A stretch of 64,000 nucleotides of DNA from assembly GCA_964525935.1 (NCBI GenBank), contig CAZGJZ010000006.1, positions 1 to 64,000 of the forward strand. The letters are read 5' to 3'. A program made the translations under genes and the position numbers. The DNA is from UBA2377 sp964525935. Its GTDB lineage: Bacteria > Verrucomicrobiota > Verrucomicrobiia > Opitutales > Opitutaceae. Shown here one piece after another: positions 40,584 through 49,705 of this stretch. A model generated the notes under the pieces. The model saw only the letters and a list, made by a program, of their open reading frames with translations. It did not search any database and was not told the DNA's origin. The first letter of the stretch is position 1; each line of letters begins with the position of its first letter.

Positions 40584-41351
40584 TCAGACGAAGGCCAGTT
40601 CCTTGTGCATGAACTCGACCAGGGCGGGATCCGCGCCGGCGAGGACCTGCTCGAGGGCGGGCGTGCGGTTGGCACCCTTGCAGCGGGCGGCGAGGATGTC
40701 GCCGCGGGCGTATTGGAGCTGCATGAGGTAGCGGGTCTTGGTGCCGGTGTTGTGGCTGCCGCGGTGCCAGACTTGGTGGTTGAAAAGGTAGATGTCGCCG
40801 GCCTTGCAGAGGATGGGCTCGGCGCCGCGACCTTCGAAGACGGGGTTTTCCTTCGGCGAATCACGGCCGGAGAGATGGCTGCCGGGGACGTATTCGGTGG
40901 GACCGTCGACGGGGCTCGTGATGTCGCTGAGCGGGACTTGGACGCTGAACCACATCAGCGGGAGCCGGACGCGCGGGTCCCAGCGCGGGATTTCAGGCGG
41001 CAGCGGATGTTCGAGAAAATCGTCGACGTGCCAGTGCGAAATGGCCTGGCCGGGAGCATTGCGAATGACGTTTTGGGCGCAGAAGCGGCAGTTGGGGCCG
41101 ACGATTTCCCGGGCGAGGGAGAGAATCGGCTCGCGGATGAAGAGGCGCACAAAGGCGAGGTTGGTTTCCTCAGGGCGGCGGATGACAAAGGAGGGATTGC
41201 TTTTGGCGATGTCGTCGGTGATCCGGCGCAGTTCGGCGCATTCATCGGCGCTGAGGACGCCCGGCACGACAGCGATGCCGTCGCGATGGAAGCGATCCAT
41301 GATGGCGCGGGTTTGATCCGCGGAGAACGGGGTGGTGAGACCGGTGGACAT
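40584..41351 (-). CDS. phytanoyl-CoA dioxygenase (PhyH) family protein
   Basis: A 255-residue PhyH oxygenase. HxD is H108/D110 in SHWHVDDFLEHP. The distal His is in NHQVWHRGSHNTG, followed by TRYLMQLQYARG with candidate Arg residues. The C-terminal part is distinct from the 945/35889 pair, so it belongs to a different subgroup. The ATG at 41351 is chosen; the frame opens at 41501 inside the divergent promoter region. It is the first gene of the minus-strand run and is divergent from the Gfo/Idh-lpxB pair. Confidence 0.89.
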   Translation of the reverse strand: MSTGLTTPFSADQTRAIMDRFHRDGIAVVPGVLSADECAELRRITDDIAKSNPSFVIRRPEETNLAFVRLFIREPILSLAREIVGPNCRFCAQNVIRNAPGQAISHWHVDDFLEHPLPPEIPRWDPRVRLPLMWFSVQVPLSDITSPVDGPTEYVPGSHLSGRDSPKENPVFEGRGAEPILCKAGDIYLFNHQVWHRGSHNTGTKTRYLMQLQYARGDILAARCKGANRTPALEQVLAGADPALVEFMHKELAFV

Positions 41352-41490
41352 GGGGGTAGGGGGAGGGGATGGGGAGCGGGCGGGAAAGCGTAGAAGACGG
41401 GCGGAGCGCGAAGACAAGACTGCACTGTGTCGCACGGAAAATATTCCGGGGGTGTTTCCCGCGTTGCAACCCGGCGCGGAAAACCCTGCT

Positions 41491-42492
41491 ATGGCCGCCA
41501 TGTTTTCCGCCTCCCCTGAACGTGTGCGCTGCGGAGTCGCCGGTGTCGGCTCGCTCGGCCAGCATCACGCCCGCATCTACGCCACGCTGCCAAACGTCGA
41601 ACTCGCGGGCATTTACGAGACCAGCGACGCGCGGGCGGCGGAGATTTGCGCGAAGCACAACTGCCGGCGTTTCGCGACCATCGAGGAACTCGGCGAGGCG
41701 TGCGATGCGGTGTCGGTGGTCGTGCCGACGGATCTTCACGCCAAGGTCGCGCTGCCGCTGCTGGCCAAAGAGTGTCATCTGCTGATCGAGAAACCGCTCT
41801 GCGCGAGCCTCGAGGAAGCCGAGCAGGTGCTGGAAGCCGCGCGGAAGCACAACTGCCTCGTGCAGGTGGGGCACATTGAACACTTCAACCCGGTGATGGC
41901 GTTTCTGGAAAAGGAAGTGGACTCGCCGCAATACATCACGGCGGAACGGCTCGCGCCGTATCAGCCGCGCGGCACCGAGGTCGGCGTCGTGCTCGACCTG
42001 ATGATCCACGACATCGGCATCGTGCTGGCGCTCGTGAAGTCGCCGATCAAGCGCATCGACAGCGTGGGCGTGACCGTGCTCTCGAAAGGCGAGGACATCG
42101 CGAATGCGCGCATCGAGTTTGAAAACGGTTGCGTGGCGAACCTGAGCGCGAGCCGGATGAGCACGAAGAAGCAGCGCGAAATCCGCATCTTCCAGTCGGA
42201 CGCCTACCTCTCGCTCGATTTCATGAACCAGGCCGGGCACCTCGTGAAGAAGAGCGACATCATCGCCTACGGACTGAAGATGAAGATCGGCCTCGTGAAG
42301 GCGGGCGACTTGAGCGCGATCCCGGTGAAAGAGATTCCGATTGAGAAGGGCGAGCCGCTGGCGCTGGAGCTGGCGAGTTTCGTGGACAGCGTGCGCCAGG
42401 CGAAGCAGCCGAAGGTGGGCGCGGCACTGGGCAAGAGCGCGCTCGAGGTGGCGATCACAATCACCGAGCAGATTCGGAAAGCCAAAAAATAA
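41491..42492 (+). CDS. Gfo/Idh/MocA family oxidoreductase next to lpxB
   Basis: A 333-residue NAD(P)-dependent oxidoreductase. The Rossmann site is GVAGVGSLGQHHARIY, followed by the family EKPLC segment with the conserved Lys, and QVGHIEHFNP. The ATG at 41491 is chosen (41500 is also possible). It is 76 bases upstream of lpxB on the same strand. Gfo/Idh genes beside lipid A genes can encode GnnA, which with the aminotransferase GnnB makes the 3-amino sugar of amide-linked lipid A. No GnnB homologue is in the window, so this remains an inference. Confidence 0.83.
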   Translation: MAAMFSASPERVRCGVAGVGSLGQHHARIYATLPNVELAGIYETSDARAAEICAKHNCRRFATIEELGEACDAVSVVVPTDLHAKVALPLLAKECHLLIEKPLCASLEEAEQVLEAARKHNCLVQVGHIEHFNPVMAFLEKEVDSPQYITAERLAPYQPRGTEVGVVLDLMIHDIGIVLALVKSPIKRIDSVGVTVLSKGEDIANARIEFENGCVANLSASRMSTKKQREIRIFQSDAYLSLDFMNQAGHLVKKSDIIAYGLKMKIGLVKAGDLSAIPVKEIPIEKGEPLALELASFVDSVRQAKQPKVGAALGKSALEVAITITEQIRKAKK

Positions 42493-42566
42493 CCACGAAG
42501 AACGCCAAGAACCCGAAGCGGAACCGTGCCCCTCATTTCATGCGCTTCGTTTCCTTGGTGGTGATT
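42491..42566. repeat. ACCACGAAGAACGCCAAGAA repeat with inverted end
   Basis: AACCACGAAGAACGCCAAGA on the left and CTTCGTTTCCTTGGTGGT on the right form an imperfect inverted repeat in the Gfo/Idh-lpxB gap. It starts within the stop codon of the first gene and ends just before the lpxB start. Confidence 0.55.
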
Positions 42567-42568
42567 TC

Positions 42569-43735
42569 ATGAATTCAGCCGTCGCCAAAATTCCCTTTGC
42601 CCTGCCGGCGCCTGAAGGCGGGCGGGTGGACTTGCTGGTCGTGGCGGGCGAACACTCGGGCGATGAACATGCGGCGCGGATGGTGGCGGAATTGAAGCGG
42701 CAGCAGCCCGGGCTCGCGATCGCGGCGCTCGGCGGACCGGAATTGGCGAAGGCGGGCGCCCAGTTGTTGCACGACCTGACGGCCTCGTCGGTCGTCGGGT
42801 TGGTCGAGGTGCTCAAGAACTACCCGTTTTTCAAGGCGCTGTTTGCCGAGACGCTGCGGTGGATCGCGGAATATCAGCCGCGCGCGGTGTGCTTTGTGGA
42901 TTACCCCGGGCTGAACCTGCGGCTCGCCGCGGCGCTGCGGGAGCGCGGGCTGTCGGTGAAGGGCGGCGGGAAAATCAAACTGCTCTACTACATCTCGCCG
43001 CAAATCTGGGCGTGGAAGGCGAAGCGGCGTTTCACGATGGCGCGCGACCTCGATGCGCTGGCGGTGATCTTTCCGTTTGAGGTGGCGTGTTACCAGGACA
43101 CGGACCTGCCGGTGGAGTTTGTGGGGCATCCGTTTGTGGCGCCGGATTACGCGCCGCCGGTGCGCTTCGATCCCGCGGGGCCGGTGTTGTTGCTGCCGGG
43201 CAGCCGCACGCAGGCGGTGGAGCGGATTTTCCCGGTGCTGCTGGCCGCGTATCAGCGCTACCGCGCCGACGGAGGAAGGCGCGAGGCGGTGGTGATTTAC
43301 CCGAGCGAGGACGTGGCGGCGGTGCTGCGGCGGTGGCCGTCGCCGGCGTATCGGTTGGTGAAAACCGGCGAGCCGGTCGCGGCGTCGGCGGTGCTGACGA
43401 GTTCGGGCACGATGTCGTTGCACTGCGCGCTGGCGGGACTGCCCGGGGCGATCGCGTATCGCACGAATCCGATCACTTATCTTTTGGCGCGCTGGTGGGT
43501 GAAGCTGGACTACATCGGCATCGCGAACCTGCTGCTTAACGAGCCGATGTATCCCGAGTTTATCCAGGGGGCGGCGACGGCCGAGGCGCTGGCGGCGCAG
43601 CTGCACGCTTGCACCGGCGATGCGGCGCGGCAGCAGCGCACGCAGGCACAATTGCAGCGTTTGCGCGGCTTGTTGAACCAGCCGGCGGCGGGCACGGTGG
43701 CGGATTGGGTGGCGCGCCAGTTGCCGCAGGGCTAG
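42569..43735 (+). CDS. lpxB: lipid-A-disaccharide synthase
   Basis: A 388-residue glycosyltransferase (GT19) that condenses UDP-2,3-diacylglucosamine with lipid X to form the lipid A disaccharide at the inner membrane face. Seen: VVAGEHSGDEHAARMV, CFVDYPGLNLRLA, YYISPQIWAWKAKR, VEFVGHPFV, LLLPGSRTQAVER and TSSGTMSLHCALAGLP. The C-terminal YLLARWWVKLDYIGIANLLL helix is membrane-associated. The ATG at 42569 (MNSAVAKIPF) is chosen; the longer frame runs through the preceding gene. Shows that the organism makes lipid A. Confidence 0.95.
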   Translation: MNSAVAKIPFALPAPEGGRVDLLVVAGEHSGDEHAARMVAELKRQQPGLAIAALGGPELAKAGAQLLHDLTASSVVGLVEVLKNYPFFKALFAETLRWIAEYQPRAVCFVDYPGLNLRLAAALRERGLSVKGGGKIKLLYYISPQIWAWKAKRRFTMARDLDALAVIFPFEVACYQDTDLPVEFVGHPFVAPDYAPPVRFDPAGPVLLLPGSRTQAVERIFPVLLAAYQRYRADGGRREAVVIYPSEDVAAVLRRWPSPAYRLVKTGEPVAASAVLTSSGTMSLHCALAGLPGAIAYRTNPITYLLARWWVKLDYIGIANLLLNEPMYPEFIQGAATAEALAAQLHACTGDAARQQRTQAQLQRLRGLLNQPAAGTVADWVARQLPQG

Positions 43736-43809
43736 GCATTGCCGCGATGAAAAATGAGGGGAAAACGACGTCGCCTCACCCGGGGGCGGCTGGCATGGGT
43801 TGAACCTCA

Positions 43810-46800
43810 ATGGCGGACGAGACGCACTATTTCGCGAGGGTATCGCCGAACCGCGTTTTGCCGGTTTTGATTTTGCTGTTTGGCTGCACGGTGTCGGTCG
43901 TCGGCTGGTGGCTCGTGCGGGATGAAATCCTGCGGGCGGATGAGGCGCGGTTTGAGCGGCTGGTGGAGCGCACGCTGGGCATGATTGCGGACCGCTTTGA
44001 CTCGGCGGCCGAGGCGCTGCACGGGGCGAAAATGCTGGTGCGGTTGAAGCCGGACGTTTCCCAGCAGGAATGGGCGGACTACACCGCCGCCATGGAGCGC
44101 TACCTGCGCGAGGGCGTGGTGGGCCTGGGCTACGCGCAGCGCATCTCGCGCTCGCAAGTCCCCGCACTGGAGGCGCGGCAGCGCGCCGCGGGACTCGAAG
44201 GATTCACGGTGGAGCAAGTCAGTCCCCAGGATTTGTTGTATGTGGTGACGCACATCGCGCCGACGAAGCGCAACGCCGCGGCACTGGGCCTGGACATTGG
44301 CTCGGGGCAGACGCGCAAGGAAGCGGCGGAGCGGGCGATGCGCACGGGGCAGATGACGCTGTCGCGGCGCATCCGGCTGATCCACGACAACCAGACGGTC
44401 CCGGGTTTCATGCTGCTGCTGCCGATCTACGGTGACGGCGCCGACCCGGCCGATGCTGCGGAGCGCGAGCGCGCGCTGACGGGGTGGGTTTACGCGGCGC
44501 TGCGCACGGACATGTTGATGGATGCGGTGATCAGCGCCGTAGGCCAGCAGGTGGATTTCAAGATTTTCCAAAGCCCGGCCTTGAACGCGAAGATGCTGCT
44601 CTACGACACGCAAACCGGGGCGCGCACGTGGGACCAGACCGCACCGACGACGGAAAATTACTCCGATCGGGTCTTTTCCACCGAGCGGACGATTTCGGTC
44701 TACGGGCGGGCCTGGACGGTGTGGGCGGGGGCGCGCCCGGAGTTCGGGCTGCGCAGCAACCGCGTGCTGCCGTTTTTGATTCTGGGCAGCGGTGTGTTGA
44801 TCAGCGCGATGGCGGCGCTGTTGACCTGGACGCTGGCCAACTCGCGGGCGCGGGCGCTGGGACTGGCGGACCGCATCACGGGCAACCTGCGGCGGGCCGA
44901 GGCGGAGTCAGGCCGGCTGGCGCTGGTGGCGAGTCGCACGGCGAGTTCCGTCATGCTCGTGGACGCGGAATGGCGGATCACCTGGGTCAACGAGAGCTTC
45001 ACGCGCATTTTTGGTTACACGCTGGAGGAGGTCAAAGGGCTGCGGCCGGGCGACCTGCTGGGCGGGCCGGCCACCGATCCGGAAGTGATCAACGCGATCA
45101 ACGAGGCCTGCGCGCAGAGCCGGACTTTCAAGGGCGAGATCATCAACTACACCAAGGATCGCCGCGAGTTGTGGCATGAACTGGAAATCCAGCCGCTGCA
45201 TGACGACCGCGGCACGCTCACCGGTTACATGTCACTGCAGCTCGACATCACGCAGCGCAAACGCGCCGAGCAGGAACTCGCCCAGAAGGAATCGCAGCTG
45301 CGTTTCATCTTTGACCGCCTGCCGTTGGGCGTGAGCTGGGTGCGCTACGGGCCAGAGGGGAACGAGAGCCGCAACAACGACTGGTTCTTCCGCGTCAGCG
45401 GCTTGAAGCGCGAAGAAGTGAAAGACCCGACGCTCGTGCGCGCGATCTCGAACCCGGAAGACCTTGCCAAGCAGGACGTGTTGCGCGGCCGGCTCGAGCG
45501 GGGCGAGATCGATGAATTCAGCATGGAGAAACGCTACCACCGGCGGGACGGCCAGACCGTATGGGTTCTCCTGAGCATTAAAGTCTATCGCCGGCCCGAC
45601 GGCCGCATTGACCAGGAAATTTCCACGGTGCTCGACATCACGGAAAACAAGCGCGCCGCCGAGGAACTGGCGCGCAAGGAGGCGCAGCTGCGCTTCATCT
45701 TCGAAGCCGTGCCGGTCGGCATTCACCTGCACATTGTGGATCAGAATGAAGTTTGGGTCGCCAACGAGGCGCACCAGCGCATCACGGGCCTGAGCATCGG
45801 CGAGATGCAGCGGCTGGATGCGTTTGCGCATATTTCCGAGCCGCAGGAATACGCGAGGCAGCGCGAACTCTACGCCCAAATCCAGCGCGGGGCGATCGAC
45901 CATTTTTCCATGGAGAAACGCTACCTGCGCCCCGGTTGCGAACCGGTGTGGGTGTTGTTGACCGTGCGGCGTTACCGGCATCCCGATGGCACGGGCTACC
46001 AGGATATCACGACGGTGGTCGATATCACCGAAACGCGCCGCCATGCGGAACTCCTGCGGCAGGCCAAGGAGGCGGCGGAAGCGGCCAACCTCGCGAAGAG
46101 CCAGTTCCTCGCGATGATGAGCCATGAAATCCGCACCCCGATGAATGGCGTGATCGGCATGACCTCGCTGCTGCTCGACTCGCGGCTCTCCGCCGAGCAG
46201 CGCGAGTATGCCGAGACGATCCGCCACAGCGGCGACACGCTGCTCACGATCATCAACGACATCCTGGACTTTTCCAAAATCGAGTCGGGCAAGCTCGAGC
46301 TGGAGGACGCGCCATTCAACCTGCGCGACTGCGTCGAGGCGGCGCTCGACCTGCTCGCGCCGCGGGTCGCCGAAAAGCGGCTGGATTTGCTCTACGAAAT
46401 CGCCGACGGCGTGCCGGGCAGTGTGCGCGGTGACTCGACGCGCCTGCGGCAGGTTTTGGTCAATCTGCTCAGCAATGCGGTTAAATTTACCGAGCAGGGC
46501 GAAGTCGTGCTCAGCCTGCAGGCCCACCTGGTGGAGCCCGATCGGCTCCAACTGGATTTTGCCGTGGCGGACACGGGCATCGGCATCGCGCCCGAGGCGC
46601 TGGAGCGGTTGTTCCAGGCGTTCACGCAGGTCGATGCCTCGACCGCGCGCAAATACGGCGGCACGGGCCTGGGGCTGGCCATCAGCAAGCGACTCGTGGA
46701 GCTGATGGGTGGCAAATTGCAGGTGGAGAGCGAGGCGGGGCGGGGCTCGGTCTTCCGCTTCACGATTCTGGCCGGCACGGTGGCGAGCAAGCCGCGGCCC

Positions 46801-47628
46801 TACCTGGCCAGCGGCAAGACCCATCTCGCGGGCAAGCGCCTGCTCATCGTGGACGACAACGCGACGAGCCGCCGCATCCTCACGACCCTGGCCGCCAACT
46901 GGGCGATGCAGCCGAAGGCGGCGAGCTCGGGCGCCGAGGCACTCGGGTGGGTGCGGGCGGGGGAGCGCTTCGACATCGCCATTCTCGACATGCAAATGCC
47001 GGAGATGGACGGCGTGATGCTCGCCACCGGGATCCGCCAGCTTTGCGACCCGGCGATGCCGCTGGTATTGCTCTCGTCACTGGGGCAGCGCGAGCTGATC
47101 GCGGACAAGACGCTTTTTGCCGCGTGCCTCACGAAACCGGCAAAGCCGGCGCAGATTTTCGAAACGCTGGCCGCGCTCATCCGCGACGAGAGCGATACCT
47201 GGCAGGCGCAGTTGCCCGCGCTGCCGACCGCCGCCGTGGCCGATGCCTCGCGCGAGCGCATCCTCCTCGCCGAGGACAATGTGGTGAACCAGAAGGTGGC
47301 GCTGATGATGCTGCAGAAGCTCGGTTTCCGCGCGGACGTGGCGGCCAATGGGCACGAGGTGATCGAGGCGCTCGCGCGGCAGGACTACGACGTGATTCTC
47401 ATGGATGTGCAGATGCCGGAGATGGACGGCCTCGAGGCGACCCGGCGGATTGTCGCGCAGCATGCGGACCCGCGCAACCGGCCGTGGATCATCGCGCTCA
47501 CGGCCAACGCCATGCAAGGCGACCGCGAGACCTGCCTCGCCGCGGGCATGGATGACTACATCAGCAAGCCGATGAAGAAGGATGAGCTGATGGCGGCATT
47601 GGACCGGGCGCGGCTGGCGCGAGGGTGA
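43810..47628 (+). CDS. hybrid sensor histidine kinase: CHASE, three PAS, HisKA, HATPase, two REC
   Basis: A 1272-residue membrane kinase. TM1 at about 17-37, a periplasmic CHASE domain at about 75-290, TM2 at about 316-338. Then PAS domains near 370-485, 497-620 and 627-745 (each with a PAC end such as QLDITQRKRAE). HisKA has the phospho-acceptor H772 in MMSHEIRTPMNGVIG. The HATPase has N (NLLSNAVKF), DTGIGI and GGTGLGLAI. REC1 has D1060 in ILDMQMPEMDG and REC2 has D1199 in LMDVQMPEMDG, with Lys in KPMKKDE. No Hpt domain or output gene is adjacent, so it is an orphan phosphorelay kinase. CHASE domains sense extracellular small molecules. Confidence 0.95.
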   Translation: MADETHYFARVSPNRVLPVLILLFGCTVSVVGWWLVRDEILRADEARFERLVERTLGMIADRFDSAAEALHGAKMLVRLKPDVSQQEWADYTAAMERYLREGVVGLGYAQRISRSQVPALEARQRAAGLEGFTVEQVSPQDLLYVVTHIAPTKRNAAALGLDIGSGQTRKEAAERAMRTGQMTLSRRIRLIHDNQTVPGFMLLLPIYGDGADPADAAERERALTGWVYAALRTDMLMDAVISAVGQQVDFKIFQSPALNAKMLLYDTQTGARTWDQTAPTTENYSDRVFSTERTISVYGRAWTVWAGARPEFGLRSNRVLPFLILGSGVLISAMAALLTWTLANSRARALGLADRITGNLRRAEAESGRLALVASRTASSVMLVDAEWRITWVNESFTRIFGYTLEEVKGLRPGDLLGGPATDPEVINAINEACAQSRTFKGEIINYTKDRRELWHELEIQPLHDDRGTLTGYMSLQLDITQRKRAEQELAQKESQLRFIFDRLPLGVSWVRYGPEGNESRNNDWFFRVSGLKREEVKDPTLVRAISNPEDLAKQDVLRGRLERGEIDEFSMEKRYHRRDGQTVWVLLSIKVYRRPDGRIDQEISTVLDITENKRAAEELARKEAQLRFIFEAVPVGIHLHIVDQNEVWVANEAHQRITGLSIGEMQRLDAFAHISEPQEYARQRELYAQIQRGAIDHFSMEKRYLRPGCEPVWVLLTVRRYRHPDGTGYQDITTVVDITETRRHAELLRQAKEAAEAANLAKSQFLAMMSHEIRTPMNGVIGMTSLLLDSRLSAEQREYAETIRHSGDTLLTIINDILDFSKIESGKLELEDAPFNLRDCVEAALDLLAPRVAEKRLDLLYEIADGVPGSVRGDSTRLRQVLVNLLSNAVKFTEQGEVVLSLQAHLVEPDRLQLDFAVADTGIGIAPEALERLFQAFTQVDASTARKYGGTGLGLAISKRLVELMGGKLQVESEAGRGSVFRFTILAGTVASKPRPYLASGKTHLAGKRLLIVDDNATSRRILTTLAANWAMQPKAASSGAEALGWVRAGERFDIAILDMQMPEMDGVMLATGIRQLCDPAMPLVLLSSLGQRELIADKTLFAACLTKPAKPAQIFETLAALIRDESDTWQAQLPALPTAAVADASRERILLAEDNVVNQKVALMMLQKLGFRADVAANGHEVIEALARQDYDVILMDVQMPEMDGLEATRRIVAQHADPRNRPWIIALTANAMQGDRETCLAAGMDDYISKPMKKDELMAALDRARLARG

Positions 47629-47748
47629 GGCGGGCGCAGGGAATCCTGAAATATCAATATCCGCAGCCTGGCCGCTTTCTTCATTTCCAGAGTTTCCACC
47701 AAAATTTTGATGGAGGCCCTTGGAAGGCTCACACGGACGGCATCGGAC

Positions 47749-48843
47749 TCAGGTTGAGACGCGCCCGGTGGCGGAGGGCGCGGGGGTAACGGGCGGAACG
47801 GGGACTTGGACGGCGACTTGCTGCCAGAGAGTTTCGGCGCGGGCGGTGAGGATCTGGCGGCACTTGGCGATCTCGGCCTCGCGGGCGGCGCGGTTTTCGT
47901 CGGCGATCTTGGCGAGGTCGTCGAGGTTGTAGAGATAGACGTTCTGCAGGGCGGCGACTTCGGCTTCGACGTCGCGAGGCAGGGCGAGGTCGATGAAAAA
48001 CAGCGGGCGGGCGGCGCGGCGGCGGAGCGTGGCGGCGACGGCGGCGGCGGTGACGACGGCGGTTGGTGCGGCGGTGGCGCAGACGACGATGTCGAACTCG
48101 GCGAGCTTCACGGGCATGAGCCAGAACGGCAGGGCAAACGCGCCGAGCGTCGTGGCGAGGTCCATCGCGCGTTCCAGGCGGCGGCTGGTGACGGCAAGGG
48201 TGCCGGCGCTGCGGCTTTGGAAGGCGCGGGCCGTTTTTTCGCCGATATCGCCGGCACCGACGAGGAGGACGCGCGTGGAAGAGAGGTTGCCGAAAATATT
48301 CTGGGCGAGATCGACCGCGACATTGGCGACGCTGATCTGGCCCTCGGTGATGGCGGTGTGCGTGCGGACGTGCTTGGCGGCTTGGAAGGCTTTTTGGAAG
48401 ACGCGATTGAGCACGGGGCCGGCGCTGCGGCGGGCCTGGGCGTTGGCGTAGGCGTCCTTCACCTGGCCGAAGATTTCCGTCTCACCGAGCATCTGGGAAT
48501 CGAGGCCGGAGGCGACCTCCAGCAGGTGCTGCACGGTGGCGCGGCCCTGCAGGCTGACGCGATGACGGGCGAACTGCGCCTCGTCGAATTGCTGGCGCCG
48601 GCAGAAGGCGGCCTGCACGGCGCTGGTGGCGGCGGGGGTCTCGGCCACGCCGTAAAACTCGATGCGGTTGCAGGTGTTGAGCAACGTGAACTCGCGCAAA
48701 CCCGGGATGGCGGCGAGGTCGGTGTGCAGCGCGGCCGCGGCATCGGCGGACAGGGTGAGTTTTTCCCGGACCTCGAGCGGAGTCGTGTGATGCGTGGCGC
48801 CGAGGACAAAGAGCCCGGCAGGTGCTGGGGCGGTCTCGCTCAT
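47749..48843 (-). CDS. hemA: glutamyl-tRNA reductase
   Basis: A 364-residue enzyme that reduces glutamyl-tRNA to glutamate-1-semialdehyde, the first step of C5-pathway haem synthesis. The catalytic Cys is C58 in LLNTCNRIEFYG. Other blocks: GLDSQMLGETEIFGQVKDAY, ISVANVAVDLA, the NADPH site LLVGAGDIGEKTA and FIDLALPRDVE. The length is somewhat short at the C-terminal dimerisation domain (typical 400-420). The ATG at 48843 overlaps the stop of the upstream CcsA/HemX gene (ATGA), so the two are coupled. Confidence 0.95.
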   Translation of the reverse strand: MSETAPAPAGLFVLGATHHTTPLEVREKLTLSADAAAALHTDLAAIPGLREFTLLNTCNRIEFYGVAETPAATSAVQAAFCRRQQFDEAQFARHRVSLQGRATVQHLLEVASGLDSQMLGETEIFGQVKDAYANAQARRSAGPVLNRVFQKAFQAAKHVRTHTAITEGQISVANVAVDLAQNIFGNLSSTRVLLVGAGDIGEKTARAFQSRSAGTLAVTSRRLERAMDLATTLGAFALPFWLMPVKLAEFDIVVCATAAPTAVVTAAAVAATLRRRAARPLFFIDLALPRDVEAEVAALQNVYLYNLDDLAKIADENRAAREAEIAKCRQILTARAETLWQQVAVQVPVPPVTPAPSATGRVST

Positions 48844-49643
48844 GAGTGCGAAATGGCTCCGAGCGAAAGCAGGGCGACGACGAACAGGATCATGCCTGTC
48901 CAGGCGAAGCGGGTGGAAATGAGCCGGCCGCCGAGACGCAGGCCGAGCGCGGTGGCGTAGGCGGCCCACACGGCGACGGTGAGTAGGTGCGGCAGGCCGA
49001 TGCGATCGAGATCACGCAGCCACCAGACGGAGCCGACGGCGAGCGAAGCGGCGAGCAGGGCGACGCCGACGCCGAGAAGACGCACGCTGATCAGGTCGAG
49101 GTCGATGATCGAAGGCAGAAAGGAGAACAGGCCGCCGAGGTGTTTGTGTTTCAGCGAATAATTGCGGAGCAGCAGCATGAGCGCGGTGAGCGCGAGCAGG
49201 GCGAAGACGCCGTAGCTGAAAAGCGCGAGCGCGGCGTGGAACTCGATCCACGCATTGCCGCCGAAAATCCCGGCGCGGCGCGTGGCGTCCCACGCGGGGA
49301 TCGAGAGCGAGACAAGGGTGAGGGTCGCGGCGAGACAGGCGGTGAAGTAGCCGAGCAGGCTGGTGCGGAACGTGACGCCGACGACGAGATAGAGCGTGAT
49401 GGCGGACCACGCGGTGAATTGAAACAGCTCGAAGGTGTTGCCCAACGGACACCCGCCGACGGCCTGGCCGCGCAGGTAGAGGCCGGCGAGTTGCATGACG
49501 TAGCCGGCGAGAATGATCGCATACATGGCCACATTCAGCGGCCGGCCGCGGCGCAGGAGCAGCCACAGGCCCAGCAGGAAACCGACGAGGTAGAACTCGG
49601 CGGCGAGCCAGAGCCAGGTGCGGTCGGTGAAATGGGCGAGCAT
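48840..49643 (-). CDS. cytochrome c assembly protein (CcsA/HemX family)
   Basis: A 267-residue integral membrane protein with about eight hydrophobic segments, of the CcsA/HemX family involved in haem handling and cytochrome c maturation. Seen: GLYLRGQAVGGCPLGNTFEL, the haem-binding-type AWIEFHAALALFSYGVFALL and GSVWWLRDLDRIGLPHL. The tryptophan-rich motif is short, which fits HemX more than full CcsA. The ATG at 49643 is chosen. It is coupled to hemA by a 4-base overlap, a common arrangement in which HemX tunes HemA level. Confidence 0.85.
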   Translation of the reverse strand: MLAHFTDRTWLWLAAEFYLVGFLLGLWLLLRRGRPLNVAMYAIILAGYVMQLAGLYLRGQAVGGCPLGNTFELFQFTAWSAITLYLVVGVTFRTSLLGYFTACLAATLTLVSLSIPAWDATRRAGIFGGNAWIEFHAALALFSYGVFALLALTALMLLLRNYSLKHKHLGGLFSFLPSIIDLDLISVRLLGVGVALLAASLAVGSVWWLRDLDRIGLPHLLTVAVWAAYATALGLRLGGRLISTRFAWTGMILFVVALLSLGAISHS

Positions 49644-49705
49644 GGTGAGCTGGGAACGTGAGCGGAAGGCGCGGCGATGCAAGTCCGTCGCCTAGTGCGG
49701 CAAGG

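Noticed and set aside
47696..47714. Near-palindrome CCACCAAAATTTTGATGG between the kinase and hemA ends
   Set aside because: One mismatch pair, no T-run and no gene start nearby; too little support for a site call.
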